From Acidobacteriota bacterium (GTDB lineage: Bacteria; Acidobacteriota; Vicinamibacteria; Vicinamibacterales; CAVVIG01): 33,146 nucleotides of DNA. The stretch covers positions 1 through 33,146 of the forward strand of contig JADGOC010000025.1 in NCBI GenBank assembly GCA_017883165.1, in the 5' to 3' direction. The notes under the pieces were generated by a model. It searched no databases. It was not told the DNA's origin and saw nothing but the letters and a program-made list of their open reading frames with translations. Numbering within the stretch: position 1 is the stretch's first letter; every line of letters starts with the position of its first letter. Shown here piece after piece: positions 8,701 through 14,958 of this stretch. The translations under genes were made by a program, and so were the position numbers.

Positions 8701-8746
8701 CGTGCTGGCCGCAGGCCGCTCGCACGCGTATGCGGCAGGGCGCTGA
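5744..8746 (+). CDS. uvrA: excinuclease ABC subunit A
   Basis: 1000-residue UvrA, the damage-recognition ATPase of nucleotide excision repair. Two ABC modules are seen: Walker A GVSGSGKSS at about 42-50 and GVSGSGKST near 688-696; signature LSGGEAQRI twice, each followed by a Walker B ending LDEPSIGLH or LDEPTTGLH. Zinc-module pairs CPTCHG, CPDCGG, CEACQG and CDQCDG are present. It is somewhat longer than usual because of an Ala/Asp/Glu/Pro-rich insertion near residues 180-225. A heptamer-repeat stretch at 6646-6680 is translated as residues about 302-313 just before HLFSERFECRACG. The HEAT-repeat gene follows after 8 bases. Confidence 0.97.
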   Translation: MSDTAAPAAVEATGLVVRGARTHNLKNIDLSLPSGKLIIVTGVSGSGKSSLAFDTIYAEGQRRYVESLSAYARQFLERMEKPDVDRIDGISPAIAIRQKNSIRNPRSTVGTTTEIHDYMRLLFARVGRTFCRNCGKEVVRETAEVVARQLGTLPPGTRLLIGFDLQVVDASVTPALAADASEEVDETAEVSDLLSDAAPDTGNATSTPPEPLEPTRAPGAAAVAATIETLRRKGFGRLLVDRASAQAVPFDDITPAALTDRSTLQVVVDRVQLNDEDLRQRLTDSIETAYLEGGGAAWAVESPIAGRQSSVVHLFSERFECRACGIAYEDPQPRLFSFNNPFGACPTCHGFGNVIELDMGLVVPDQTKSIQQGAIEPWSKPHYRAQLASLKRVARKHKVRLDVPWAELSDEERQFVVDGGADEYEGIRGFFRWLERKKYKVHVRVFLSRYRGYLTCPDCGGARLRREARAVRVAGRTIDQVSSLTVRDAQGFFGTLELTEKEAAIADKVLKEICRRLSFLSDVGLDYLTLDRLSSTLSGGEAQRINLATSLGSALVGTLYVLDEPSIGLHSRDNLRLIAILRQLRDQGNTVIVVEHDADMIKVADHIVDLGLGAGEQGGRVVFSGTLDALMLEPRSLTSKYLRGELAIPVPTTRRRGTGQKIRLLGASEHNLKDIDVAIPLNMLTAVTGVSGSGKSTLVHDVLYAAIKRAKGSWDKRVGTFEKLEGVEYVTDAVLVDQAPIGRTPRSNPVTYLKAFDPIRELFAATKDARSRGLTASHFSFNVPGGRCEACQGEGEVRVEMQFLADVFVPCDQCDGKRFKPQVLEVRYRGRSIHQVLDLTVREALTFFSSSPKVLRRLQVLDEIGLGYLRLGQPATTLSGGEAQRIKIAAHLSSHSGERLLYILDEPTTGLHFDDIAKLLTAFRKLLEAGHTLLVIEHNLDVIKTADYIIDLGPEGGDEGGMVVATGTPEQVAQIESSYTGRYLRTVLAAGRSHAYAAGR
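6646..6680 (+). repeat. heptanucleotide tandem repeat inside uvrA
   Basis: Five consecutive 7-base units: GTCGCCA, ATCGCAG, GTCGTCA, GTCGTCA, GTCGTGC. The reading frame of uvrA passes through without a stop. Confidence 0.65.
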
Positions 8747-8754
8747 CTGAAATC

Positions 8755-10011
8755 ATGAAGACGAACGTTCTCGCGGCAACACTGTGTGTAGCGCTCGGGG
8801 CGTCGGCCGCCGCCTCGCAAGCCTCCTTCGAGCAAACCACCCGCGATCTCGCGAGCCCTGACGCGAACGTCCGGATGCGTGCGGTTCAGCTCCTCAAGGA
8901 AGCGGCGTACCCGGAAGCGGCCGTGCCGCTCGCCAAACTGGTGACCGATCCGGAAGACGCCGTCCAGCTCGAGGCGATCGCCGCCGAGCTGAACATCTTT
9001 CTGGCCGAGAAGATCGTGCCGCGCAAGCGCATCGGCCTGGTCATCGAGGTCCGCAGCCAGATTGCCGCCGACGCGGCGTTCTCGCGCGGGCCCTCGGCGG
9101 TCGGTCCGCGCTCGGTGCCGATGGACGTCCTGGCGGCGCTGCGGGCCGCATCGCGCGACACGACGCCCCGTGTCGCGCTCGAAGCGCTGTACGCCTTCGG
9201 GACGTTGGCGCCACAATCGGGCGGCGCCGAGCGCCGCGAGCTGTTGCGCGCGAGCGGCCCGGACCTGGCCGCCATGCTCGGCGCGCCGGACCAGGGCGTC
9301 CGTTTCGCGGCCATCCGCGTCCTCGGACGGCTCTTCGAGAAGCGTCCGCAGGACGATCCGATCGAGACGACGGTGGGGGATGCGGTCATCACCGCGCTCA
9401 ACGAGGAGGATCGGCCCATGCGGGAGGCGGCCATTCAGACGCTCGGTGCCATGCGGTACGAGCGCGCGGTTCAGGCGCTGACCGATCTGTATCAGTATTT
9501 TCGTCGAGGCGATCTCGCCGGGACGACGCTCGACGCGCTCGCGCGCATCGGGCACCCCTCGAGCGTGCCACTCTTCACGGCGGCGCTGACCGGCAAGGAC
9601 AGCGCGTTCAAGGCCATCGCGATCGAGGGGTTGGCGCGGACCCGCGATGCGACGAACCTCGCGGCCATTGAGGCGGCGCTCGCCGGCGAGCGCGGCGACA
9701 GCGTCTTGCTGGCCGGGACGTTCGCGGCCGTCCTGTTGAGCCACGCGCCGATCGATCCGCTCATCGAGGCGCTCTCGCAGCCCCGCGCGCACGATCGGGT
9801 GCGCGAGTATTTGATCGAGATCGCGCCGGGGCGCACCAGCGACTTCGCGCGGCAGCTGCAGGATCCGGATGCCCGCCTGCGCGGCCAAGTGGTCGATATC
9901 CTCGGTCTCTCTGGCGATCGGGCGGCGCTGCCGCTCGTCGAGCCGCTGATGAACGATCAGAATCCGGTGGTGGCGCTCGCCGCCGAGCGCGCCGTGGCGC
10001 GTCTCCGATAG
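8755..10011 (+). CDS. exported HEAT-repeat protein
   Basis: 418 residues with a signal peptide (MKTNVLAATLCVALGASAAASQA). The rest is a chain of two-helix HEAT/armadillo repeats, for example PDANVRMRAVQLLKEA, DQGVRFAAIRVLGRLFE, DRPMREAAIQTLGAMRY and DARLRGQVVDILGLSG. Such solenoids bind other proteins; no catalytic motif is visible. It starts 8 bases after uvrA and is probably cotranscribed, although an exported scaffold has no obvious link to DNA repair. The stop codon lies at the edge of a palindromic element (10012-10078). Confidence 0.75.
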   Translation: MKTNVLAATLCVALGASAAASQASFEQTTRDLASPDANVRMRAVQLLKEAAYPEAAVPLAKLVTDPEDAVQLEAIAAELNIFLAEKIVPRKRIGLVIEVRSQIAADAAFSRGPSAVGPRSVPMDVLAALRAASRDTTPRVALEALYAFGTLAPQSGGAERRELLRASGPDLAAMLGAPDQGVRFAAIRVLGRLFEKRPQDDPIETTVGDAVITALNEEDRPMREAAIQTLGAMRYERAVQALTDLYQYFRRGDLAGTTLDALARIGHPSSVPLFTAALTGKDSAFKAIAIEGLARTRDATNLAAIEAALAGERGDSVLLAGTFAAVLLSHAPIDPLIEALSQPRAHDRVREYLIEIAPGRTSDFARQLQDPDARLRGQVVDILGLSGDRAALPLVEPLMNDQNPVVALAAERAVARLR

Positions 10012-10078
10012 GGGGTCGGGAGTCTTTTGCAGGATCTGCGATCAGAGTACGCAAAGACTGCAAAAGACTCCCGACCCC
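10012..10078. repeat. 67-bp palindromic element, copy A
   Basis: Perfect 21-base inverted arms (10012-10032 and 10058-10078; the left arm begins GGGGTCGGGAGTC and ends TTTTGCAG) around a 25-base centre containing TCAGAGTACGCA. It is nearly identical in arms and centre motif to the element inside uvrC at 26718. It fills the gap between the HEAT gene stop and the glycosylase and reaches into the glycosylase reading frame. The structure resembles REP/MITE-type non-autonomous elements; no transposase is in the window. Confidence 0.85.
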
Positions 10079-10698
10079 TGTTGCGGGCGTTCTACGATCG
10101 GCCGACGCTCGAGGTCGTCGGCGATCTCATCGGCAAAGTGCTCGTCCACCAGCGCCGCGGCGTCCGCACGAGCGGCGTCATCGTCGAAGTCGAGGCCTAC
10201 ATCGGCGAGTCGGATCCGGCCTGCCACGCCGCGCCCGGCCCCACGCCACGCAACCAACCGCTCTACGGCGCACCGGGCCACGCGTACGTCTATCTCAATT
10301 ACGGCATCCACTATCTCGTGAACGTCGTCACCGAAGCGCATGGGTCGCCTGCGGCGATCCTCATTCGTGCGCTCGGTCCGCTCGAGGGCGTGGACGTGAT
10401 GCGCCGGCGGCGCGGCCGGCCTGGAAAGCCGGCCGTGCACGACGATGATCTCTGTCGAGGCCCGGGCAATGTGACGAGAGCCATGGGCATCACGCTGGCC
10501 GAGAATCGACTCGATCTCACCGGCGATCGGCTGTTCGTCGAGGATCGCCGGATCGACGCCGGTCCGATCGCGTGGGGGCCGCGCGTTGGCATCCGCGTGG
10601 GCACCGAACAACCGTGGCGGGCGTACGTCGTGGGGCAGCGCGCAGTGTCTGGCAAACGCGTTGATTCGAGCGCTGGGCGACTGGCGACTAGCCGCTAG
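10027..10698 (+). CDS. 3-methyladenine DNA glycosylase (AAG/MPG family)
   Basis: Monofunctional base-excision glycosylase that removes alkylated purines such as 3-methyladenine. Family motifs: FYDRPTLEVVGDLIGKVLV, the catalytic region VEVEAYIGESDPACHA, NQPLYGAPGHAYVYLNYGIHYLVNVVT, and CRGPGNVTRAMGI. The frame opens with TTG 10027, inside palindromic element A, so the first 17 residues (MQDLRSEYAKTAKDSRP) come from the repeat. TTG 10081, immediately after the element, would give a product beginning at LRAFYDRPT and is a plausible native start. Neither has a Shine-Dalgarno. The C-terminal ATSR comes from a heptamer repeat, and the stop overlaps the end of the convergent aminopeptidase gene by 4 bases. 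Confidence 0.9.
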   Translation: MQDLRSEYAKTAKDSRPLLRAFYDRPTLEVVGDLIGKVLVHQRRGVRTSGVIVEVEAYIGESDPACHAAPGPTPRNQPLYGAPGHAYVYLNYGIHYLVNVVTEAHGSPAAILIRALGPLEGVDVMRRRRGRPGKPAVHDDDLCRGPGNVTRAMGITLAENRLDLTGDRLFVEDRRIDAGPIAWGPRVGIRVGTEQPWRAYVVGQRAVSGKRVDSSAGRLATSR

Positions 10699-10704
10699 CG
10701 ACTA
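10677..10704. repeat. heptanucleotide tandem repeat at a convergent gene junction
   Basis: Four units in exact 7-base phase: GCGACTG, GCGACTA, GCCGCTA, GCGACTA. They contain the stop codons of both the glycosylase (plus) and the aminopeptidase (minus), so both proteins end in the repeat-derived residues TSR. Confidence 0.75.
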
Positions 10705-13313
10705 GTCACCCACTTGGCGAGCGTGTCGGTCTGCCGCTCCCGCAGGTCGATGCAGTTGTTGATCCGCTCGATCGTCTGATCGAGCGTCCGCGTCGCCCCG
10801 GGCAGCGGGTGCGCGGCGAAGAACTTCCGGATGTCGTCACGCGCGCCGGCGTCGCAGAAGGCGCTCAGCGACCCGACGAAGTTGGTGTCGCTGCCGGCGA
10901 TCGCGAGCTTCGGCTCGAGCTCCGCCCAGTGCGCGTTGACGAACGACCACGCGCGCGTGCGGGCCGCGGAATTGCCGAAGAACTGCCCCATGTAGATCGC
11001 CGCGTCCTGGCGGCGCAGCTCTGGCGACAGCGCGTACTCGAGGCCGCGATCGACAAGCGCCGGGTCGCGGAAATTGGTCAGGGCATAGAGATAGCGGTAG
11101 TGCTCGTCTGGCGCCGTCGCGCGATCGGAGGCCGCCTTGAGCGCCGCGTACAGCGTCGCATCGCCGTGCTCGGAGGCGACCGCCACGATCGGCCCCGCGA
11201 GCGTCGCGTCGAGCGGCGCGCCGCCGCCCAGCGCGCGGTCGAGCGCGGCGCGCGACCTGGCGATGACGTCGGCGTCCGCGCCGGTCGTGCCCAGGGTCTC
11301 GATGACCACCGCGCGCAGCTGCCGCTGCTCGTCGGTGTCCGCGGCCTTCGGCGCGAAGCCGAGCTGTTCGAACAGCGGCCGGACCAGTGTCCGCGTGAAC
11401 GCTTCGAACCGCGGACGCGTGCTCTCTGTGGTCAAGTACTCCCGCGCATAGTCGAGCCGCTGGGTGACCATCGCGAGCACGCCGCTCGTCTGCTCGCGTC
11501 CGAAGCCGGACGCCAGCGTCAGGTAATCCGCGATGCTGTGATGATGCGCGCGCATCAGCGCCCATTCGTCGCCGACGAGCGACACCCGCTCCGGCGCGCT
11601 CAGCGCGTCCTCGACGTGCGGCGCCATCGCGCGCAGCATGTCGGGCGGATACTCCGTCCGGTAGTAGCCGTGCGCGCCGGCGTTGGCGAACACCCACGGC
11701 ACGCAGCCGTGCGCGACCGGCGGCGCCTCGGCCACCTGCTTCAGCAGAAGACAGCCGGCCGGCGAGCCGGGCTTGACCGTAAAGCACACCGGGACTTCCC
11801 AGAGCTGATTGCGGGTCGGCTGCGCCGGATCGAGCATGAAGCGGCTCTGCGCGATCGTGGCGCGGGTCTCGGTCCGCTGCGCGTCGCAGGTCAGCCCCGA
11901 GACGCCGATGAGCGGCGCGCCCGGCTGATTGACGAAGGTCGGCATCACCAGGTCGACCGGCTTGCCCGTGGACGCCGCGATCGCGCTCCAGAAATCGCTC
12001 GCCGTGGCATTGCCGTACGCGTGGGCCTGCAGATAGGCGTTGACGCCCTTCTTGAACGCGTCCGCGCCGACGTAGCTCTCCATCATGCGCAGGACCGCCG
12101 CGCCTTTCTGATACGCGATCGCGTCAAACGCCTCCTCGATCTGCGCGGGCGTGTCGACGCGGGCATGGATCGGACGCGTGGACGTGAGCGAGTCGAGACT
12201 GAGCGCCGTCTGATTCTCGAGCGCGTCGTCGACGGCGACGTTCCAGTCGGGCCGCCACGCGGCGAGCGGATGGTTGGCCATCCAGGTGGCGAACCCCTCG
12301 TTCAGCCAGATATCGTCCCACCACGCCATCGTCACGAGATCGCCGAACCACTGGTGCGCCATCTCATGGGCCAGAATCGACGCGATGTTCTTGCGCGTGC
12401 CGACCGACGCGTGCTTCGGATCGGCGAGCAGATCGGTTTCGCGGTAGAAGATGGCCGCTGTGTTCTCCATCGCGCCCGCTGCGAAGTCGGGAACGGCGAC
12501 GACGTCGAGCTTGGTGAAGGGGTATTTGATGGCGAAGTAGCTGTCGTAAAACTTGAGGACCTGCTGCGCCGACTCGAGCGCCACGCTCAGGAGCGCCTTG
12601 TTCTCGGGCGTCGCGCAAATCCGGATCGGAATGCCGTCCTGGCCGCCTTCGACGCATTGAAAATCGCCGACGGCCATGGCCACCAGGTACGACGACATCT
12701 TCGGCGACTCCGCGAACTTCACGGTGTGGCGGGTCGCGCCAGGCCCGGGCGTGTCGGAGAGGATCTTGCCGTTGGAGATCGCCATGTCGCCGCGGTTGAT
12801 CACGAGGGTGAGGGCGAACGTGGCCTTGAAGGCCGGTTCGTCGAAGCACGGAAACGCGCGGCGCGCGTCGGTCGATTCAAACTGCGTGACGGCATAGCTT
12901 CGCACCTTGGTCTTGCTCAAGTAGAAGCCGCGCAGCTTGTCGTTGAGCATGCCGGTGTAGGCGATGCGCACGTCCGCGGCGCCTTTCGCGATCGCCTCGG
13001 GTACGGTGAGCGTCGCCGTCTGGTCGTCCGCATTCAGCGACACGGTCGCCTTCTGCGCCGCGGGACCCGTGCCGATCGTCACGTCGTGAAACTGGATCTC
13101 GACCGCGTGCAGCACGATGCGCGTGGTCGGCTCGGCGACCTGCACGCGAATCGATTCAGCCCCTTCGAAGGTCGCGTGGGCGAGGTCCACGGTGAACGTC
13201 AGATCGTAATGTTCCGGGGCGACGGTGGTCGGCAGCCGCTGGGCGGCTGCCGGTGAAGCGAGCACGAACGTCAGTGCGGCGGACGCCGCGAAAGGCCAGG
13301 CGCGTGTAGACAT
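10695..13313 (-). CDS. exported M1-family zinc aminopeptidase
   Basis: 872-residue gluzincin aminopeptidase that removes N-terminal residues from peptides. A signal peptide (FAASAALTFVLASPAAAQ) suggests periplasmic or surface location. The substrate-binding motif GAMEN is at 280-284. The zinc site HEMAH (H316, E317, H320) is followed after 18 residues by the third ligand E339 in WLNEGFATW. The C-terminal ERAP1-like helical region runs from about 540 to the end. Length is typical. The start (ATG 13313-13311) gives a normal signal peptide. It is divergent from the cysteine attenuator region. Confidence 0.94.
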   Translation of the reverse strand: MSTRAWPFAASAALTFVLASPAAAQRLPTTVAPEHYDLTFTVDLAHATFEGAESIRVQVAEPTTRIVLHAVEIQFHDVTIGTGPAAQKATVSLNADDQTATLTVPEAIAKGAADVRIAYTGMLNDKLRGFYLSKTKVRSYAVTQFESTDARRAFPCFDEPAFKATFALTLVINRGDMAISNGKILSDTPGPGATRHTVKFAESPKMSSYLVAMAVGDFQCVEGGQDGIPIRICATPENKALLSVALESAQQVLKFYDSYFAIKYPFTKLDVVAVPDFAAGAMENTAAIFYRETDLLADPKHASVGTRKNIASILAHEMAHQWFGDLVTMAWWDDIWLNEGFATWMANHPLAAWRPDWNVAVDDALENQTALSLDSLTSTRPIHARVDTPAQIEEAFDAIAYQKGAAVLRMMESYVGADAFKKGVNAYLQAHAYGNATASDFWSAIAASTGKPVDLVMPTFVNQPGAPLIGVSGLTCDAQRTETRATIAQSRFMLDPAQPTRNQLWEVPVCFTVKPGSPAGCLLLKQVAEAPPVAHGCVPWVFANAGAHGYYRTEYPPDMLRAMAPHVEDALSAPERVSLVGDEWALMRAHHHSIADYLTLASGFGREQTSGVLAMVTQRLDYAREYLTTESTRPRFEAFTRTLVRPLFEQLGFAPKAADTDEQRQLRAVVIETLGTTGADADVIARSRAALDRALGGGAPLDATLAGPIVAVASEHGDATLYAALKAASDRATAPDEHYRYLYALTNFRDPALVDRGLEYALSPELRRQDAAIYMGQFFGNSAARTRAWSFVNAHWAELEPKLAIAGSDTNFVGSLSAFCDAGARDDIRKFFAAHPLPGATRTLDQTIERINNCIDLRERQTDTLAKWVTSR

Positions 13314-13344
13314 GCCGCCAGTTTACTGGGAAATTGCGCCGCAC

Positions 13345-13375
13345 TTGACCCAGGGCCGCTGCCCGAAGTACTAAT
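13345..13375 (+). promoter_or_regulatory. candidate promoter for the sulfur-assimilation leader
   Basis: TTGACC (13345-13350) is followed after 18-19 bases by a -10-like ACTAAT (13370-13375). The predicted transcript start is near 13382, about a dozen bases before the leader-peptide ATG at 13394 and next to an in-frame GTG at 13385. Confidence 0.45.
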
Positions 13376-13393
13376 AGACCCATCGTGATCGGC

Positions 13394-13489
13394 ATGTCGA
13401 CCTGCATCTGTTGCTGCTGTTGTTGCAAGGGCTCCATGAGCCCCTTGGCCAACGGTCTAGCTCCGTGCGTGTCGGCGACCACGACGTGA
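13394..13489 (+). CDS. polycysteine leader peptide of the siroheme/sulfite reductase operon
   Basis: 31 codons reading MSTCICCCCCCKGSMSPL and onward to TGA 13487-13489. Codon 4 is Cys, and codons 6-11 (13409-13426) are six consecutive Cys codons, TGT and TGC mixed; an eighth Cys is at codon 25. The peptide has no visible function of its own. Its position between a promoter-like sequence and an intrinsic terminator, upstream of genes that make siroheme and reduce sulfite, marks it as a sensor of Cys-tRNA supply. An in-frame GTG at 13385 could serve as an earlier, possibly leaderless, start; the ATG has no good ribosome site. The alternative is a chance TGY trinucleotide repeat. Confidence 0.7.
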   Translation: MSTCICCCCCCKGSMSPLANGLAPCVSATTT

Positions 13490-13530
13490 TCTAATTCAGC
13501 ACTGCTGAAGACCGAAGGCCCGGGAAGCTC
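13426..13530 (+). promoter_or_regulatory. attenuator: pause hairpin and alternative antiterminator helix
   Basis: Two mutually exclusive structures can be drawn. Hairpin 1:2 spans 13426-13447 (CAAGGGCT pairs with AGCCCCTTG, eight pairs, one bulged C, five-base loop) and begins at the last Cys codon. Helix 2:3 pairs 13438-13458 with 13509-13530: GAGC with GCTC, CTTGG with CCGGG (two G-U pairs), CC with GG, and CGGTCT with AGACCG. These 17 pairs are interrupted by two 2x2 loops and one bulge. Helix 2:3 uses the 5' arm of the terminator at 13517. A ribosome stalled on the Cys run would cover the left arm of hairpin 1:2 and favour helix 2:3, allowing read-through. Confidence 0.65.
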
Positions 13531-13556
13531 ATAACTTCCCGGGCCTTTTTTATTTT
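13517..13556 (+). terminator. Rho-independent terminator of the leader transcript
   Basis: A perfect 11-bp stem (GGCCCGGGAAG, 13517-13527, with CTTCCCGGGCC, 13535-13545) and a 7-base loop, then TTTTTTATTTT. It is the only strong intrinsic terminator seen in the window and it stands 11 bases before the first structural gene. That fits conditional attenuation rather than the end of an upstream gene, since the upstream gene is on the other strand. Confidence 0.92.
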
Positions 13557-13567
13557 GTGCGCCTTTT

Positions 13568-14155
13568 ATGACCGAACTGCTGCCGCTCTTTCTCACGCTC
13601 ACCGGGCGACGGGTGTTGCTCGTCGGCGGCGGATCCGTGGCGGCCGCCAAGCTGCGGCAGCTGCTCGCCGTTGGCGCCGACGTCCACGTGGTCGCGCCCC
13701 GGGTCGATGCGGAAATCGAGCGTGCGGGCGTGACGATTGCGCGCCGGCGATTCGAGCCGGCCGATCTCGACGAGACGTGGCTCGTGGTCGCGGCGGCGAC
13801 GCCCGAGGCGAACCGCGAGGTCGCGGCTGCGGCCGACGCACGGCGCATCTTCGTCAACGCCGTCGACGACCCGTCGAATGCGACGGCGTTTCTGAGCGGC
13901 GTCGTCAGGCGCGGTGGTGTGACGATCGCGATCTCGACGAGCGGAGACGCGCCGGCGCTGACGGGGCTGCTGCGCGAAGCGCTCGACGCGGTGCTGCCGG
14001 CCGAGCTCGATACGTGGGTCGACCAAGCGCGGCGCGAGCGCGGGGTCTGGCGCCGCACGCTCGTGCCGATGGAGAAACGACGGCCGCTGCTGCTCGAGGC
14101 GTTGAACGCCCTGTACGAAAGATCCGGAAAATCCGGTGTGCCGAAGGACATATGA
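13568..14155 (+). CDS. precorrin-2 dehydrogenase / sirohydrochlorin ferrochelatase
   Basis: 195 residues, equal to the N-terminal CysG or Met8-type domain. It oxidises precorrin-2 with NAD and probably inserts iron to form siroheme. The Rossmann motif is RVLLVGGGSVAAAK (about 14-27), followed by the family motifs NAVDDPSNATAFLSG and ISTSGDAPAL. The CysG methyltransferase half is encoded separately next door; the genes overlap as ATGA. The start is 11 bases after the terminator T-run and has no visible Shine-Dalgarno, so translation initiation here is unusual. Confidence 0.9.
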   Translation: MTELLPLFLTLTGRRVLLVGGGSVAAAKLRQLLAVGADVHVVAPRVDAEIERAGVTIARRRFEPADLDETWLVVAAATPEANREVAAAADARRIFVNAVDDPSNATAFLSGVVRRGGVTIAISTSGDAPALTGLLREALDAVLPAELDTWVDQARRERGVWRRTLVPMEKRRPLLLEALNALYERSGKSGVPKDI

Positions 14156-14958
14156 CAGGACATGTTTCGATCGTGGGGGCCGGCCCGGGCGACCCTGAAC
14201 TGCTGACGCGCAAGGCGGTTGCGCGCCTGCGCGCCGCGGACCTCGTGCTCTACGACGCGCTCGTCGACGTCCGCGTGCTCGATTTCGCCAGGCGCGCGCA
14301 GCGTTTCTTCGTCGGGAAGCGCGCCGGCCGCCACGCGATCAGCCAGACGGGGATTGAGGCGCTCATGATCCGCGCCGCGCGGAAGGGGCGCCGCGTCGTG
14401 CGGCTGAAGGGCGGCGATCCGTTCGTCTTCGGCCGCGGCGGCGAGGAGGCGCTCGCGCTACGCGCGGCGGGAGTGCCGTTCGACGTCGTGCCCGGGGTGA
14501 CCAGCGCCGTCGCGGCGCCGGCGCTCGCCGGGATTCCGGTGACGCACCGAGGCCTCGCGTCGGCCTTTCTCGTCGTCAGCGGCCACGACGAGGCGGCGTT
14601 TGCGTCCGCGATCGGCCAACTGCAGCCCAACCGCGTGACGGTCGTCGTGCTGATGGGGGTCGGCCGCGCGGCGTCGCTGGCCGCGCTCCTCGTCGAGCGC
14701 GGGTGGGCGCGCGGCACACCGGCGGCCATGGTCTTTGCCGCGTCGACACCGCGACAGCAGGCGTGGTACGGCCGTCTCGGAGATCTCAGCTCGGACACGC
14801 TGGCCGCCGTGGTCGCCGGCGGCGACGATCCCGGCACGCTCATCATCGGCGACGTGGTGACGATCGCCGCGCGGATCGGCGTCAGCGACGCCGGCGCCAG
14901 CGACACCGAAGAGGCGCCTGCGGCCATGAGAAATGAGGAACGCTATGTCGGTCGTTGA
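14152..14958 (+). CDS. cobA: uroporphyrinogen-III C-methyltransferase
   Basis: 268 residues; SAM-dependent methylation of uroporphyrinogen III at C2 and C7 to precorrin-2, the first step to siroheme. Family motifs: HVSIVGAGPGDPELLTRKAVARL at the N-terminus, VLYDALVD, VRLKGGDPFVFGRGGEEA, VVPGVTSAVAAPALAGIPVTHRG. ATG 14152-14154 overlaps the stop of the preceding gene (ATGA). It also overlaps the start of the reductase gene, so all three are translationally coupled. Standalone length is typical of SUMT. Confidence 0.93.
   Translation: MTGHVSIVGAGPGDPELLTRKAVARLRAADLVLYDALVDVRVLDFARRAQRFFVGKRAGRHAISQTGIEALMIRAARKGRRVVRLKGGDPFVFGRGGEEALALRAAGVPFDVVPGVTSAVAAPALAGIPVTHRGLASAFLVVSGHDEAAFASAIGQLQPNRVTVVVLMGVGRAASLAALLVERGWARGTPAAMVFAASTPRQQAWYGRLGDLSSDTLAAVVAGGDDPGTLIIGDVVTIAARIGVSDAGASDTEEAPAAMRNEERYVGR

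Noticed and set aside
10809-13256. Very long plus-strand frame opposite the M1 aminopeptidase
   Set aside because: Arg-rich shadow of a well-supported gene; typical of high-GC DNA, without any recognisable domain.
13382-13567. T-box riboswitch as an alternative to peptide-based attenuation
   Set aside because: No T-box consensus or specifier-loop layout is visible, and the leader is too short; the Cys run and antiterminator explain the region better.
13156-14334. Long minus-strand frame with a poly-Gln stretch across the attenuator region
   Set aside because: It runs antisense to the precorrin-2 dehydrogenase and cobA genes. The Gln run is just the complement of the Cys codons, and no family features are seen.
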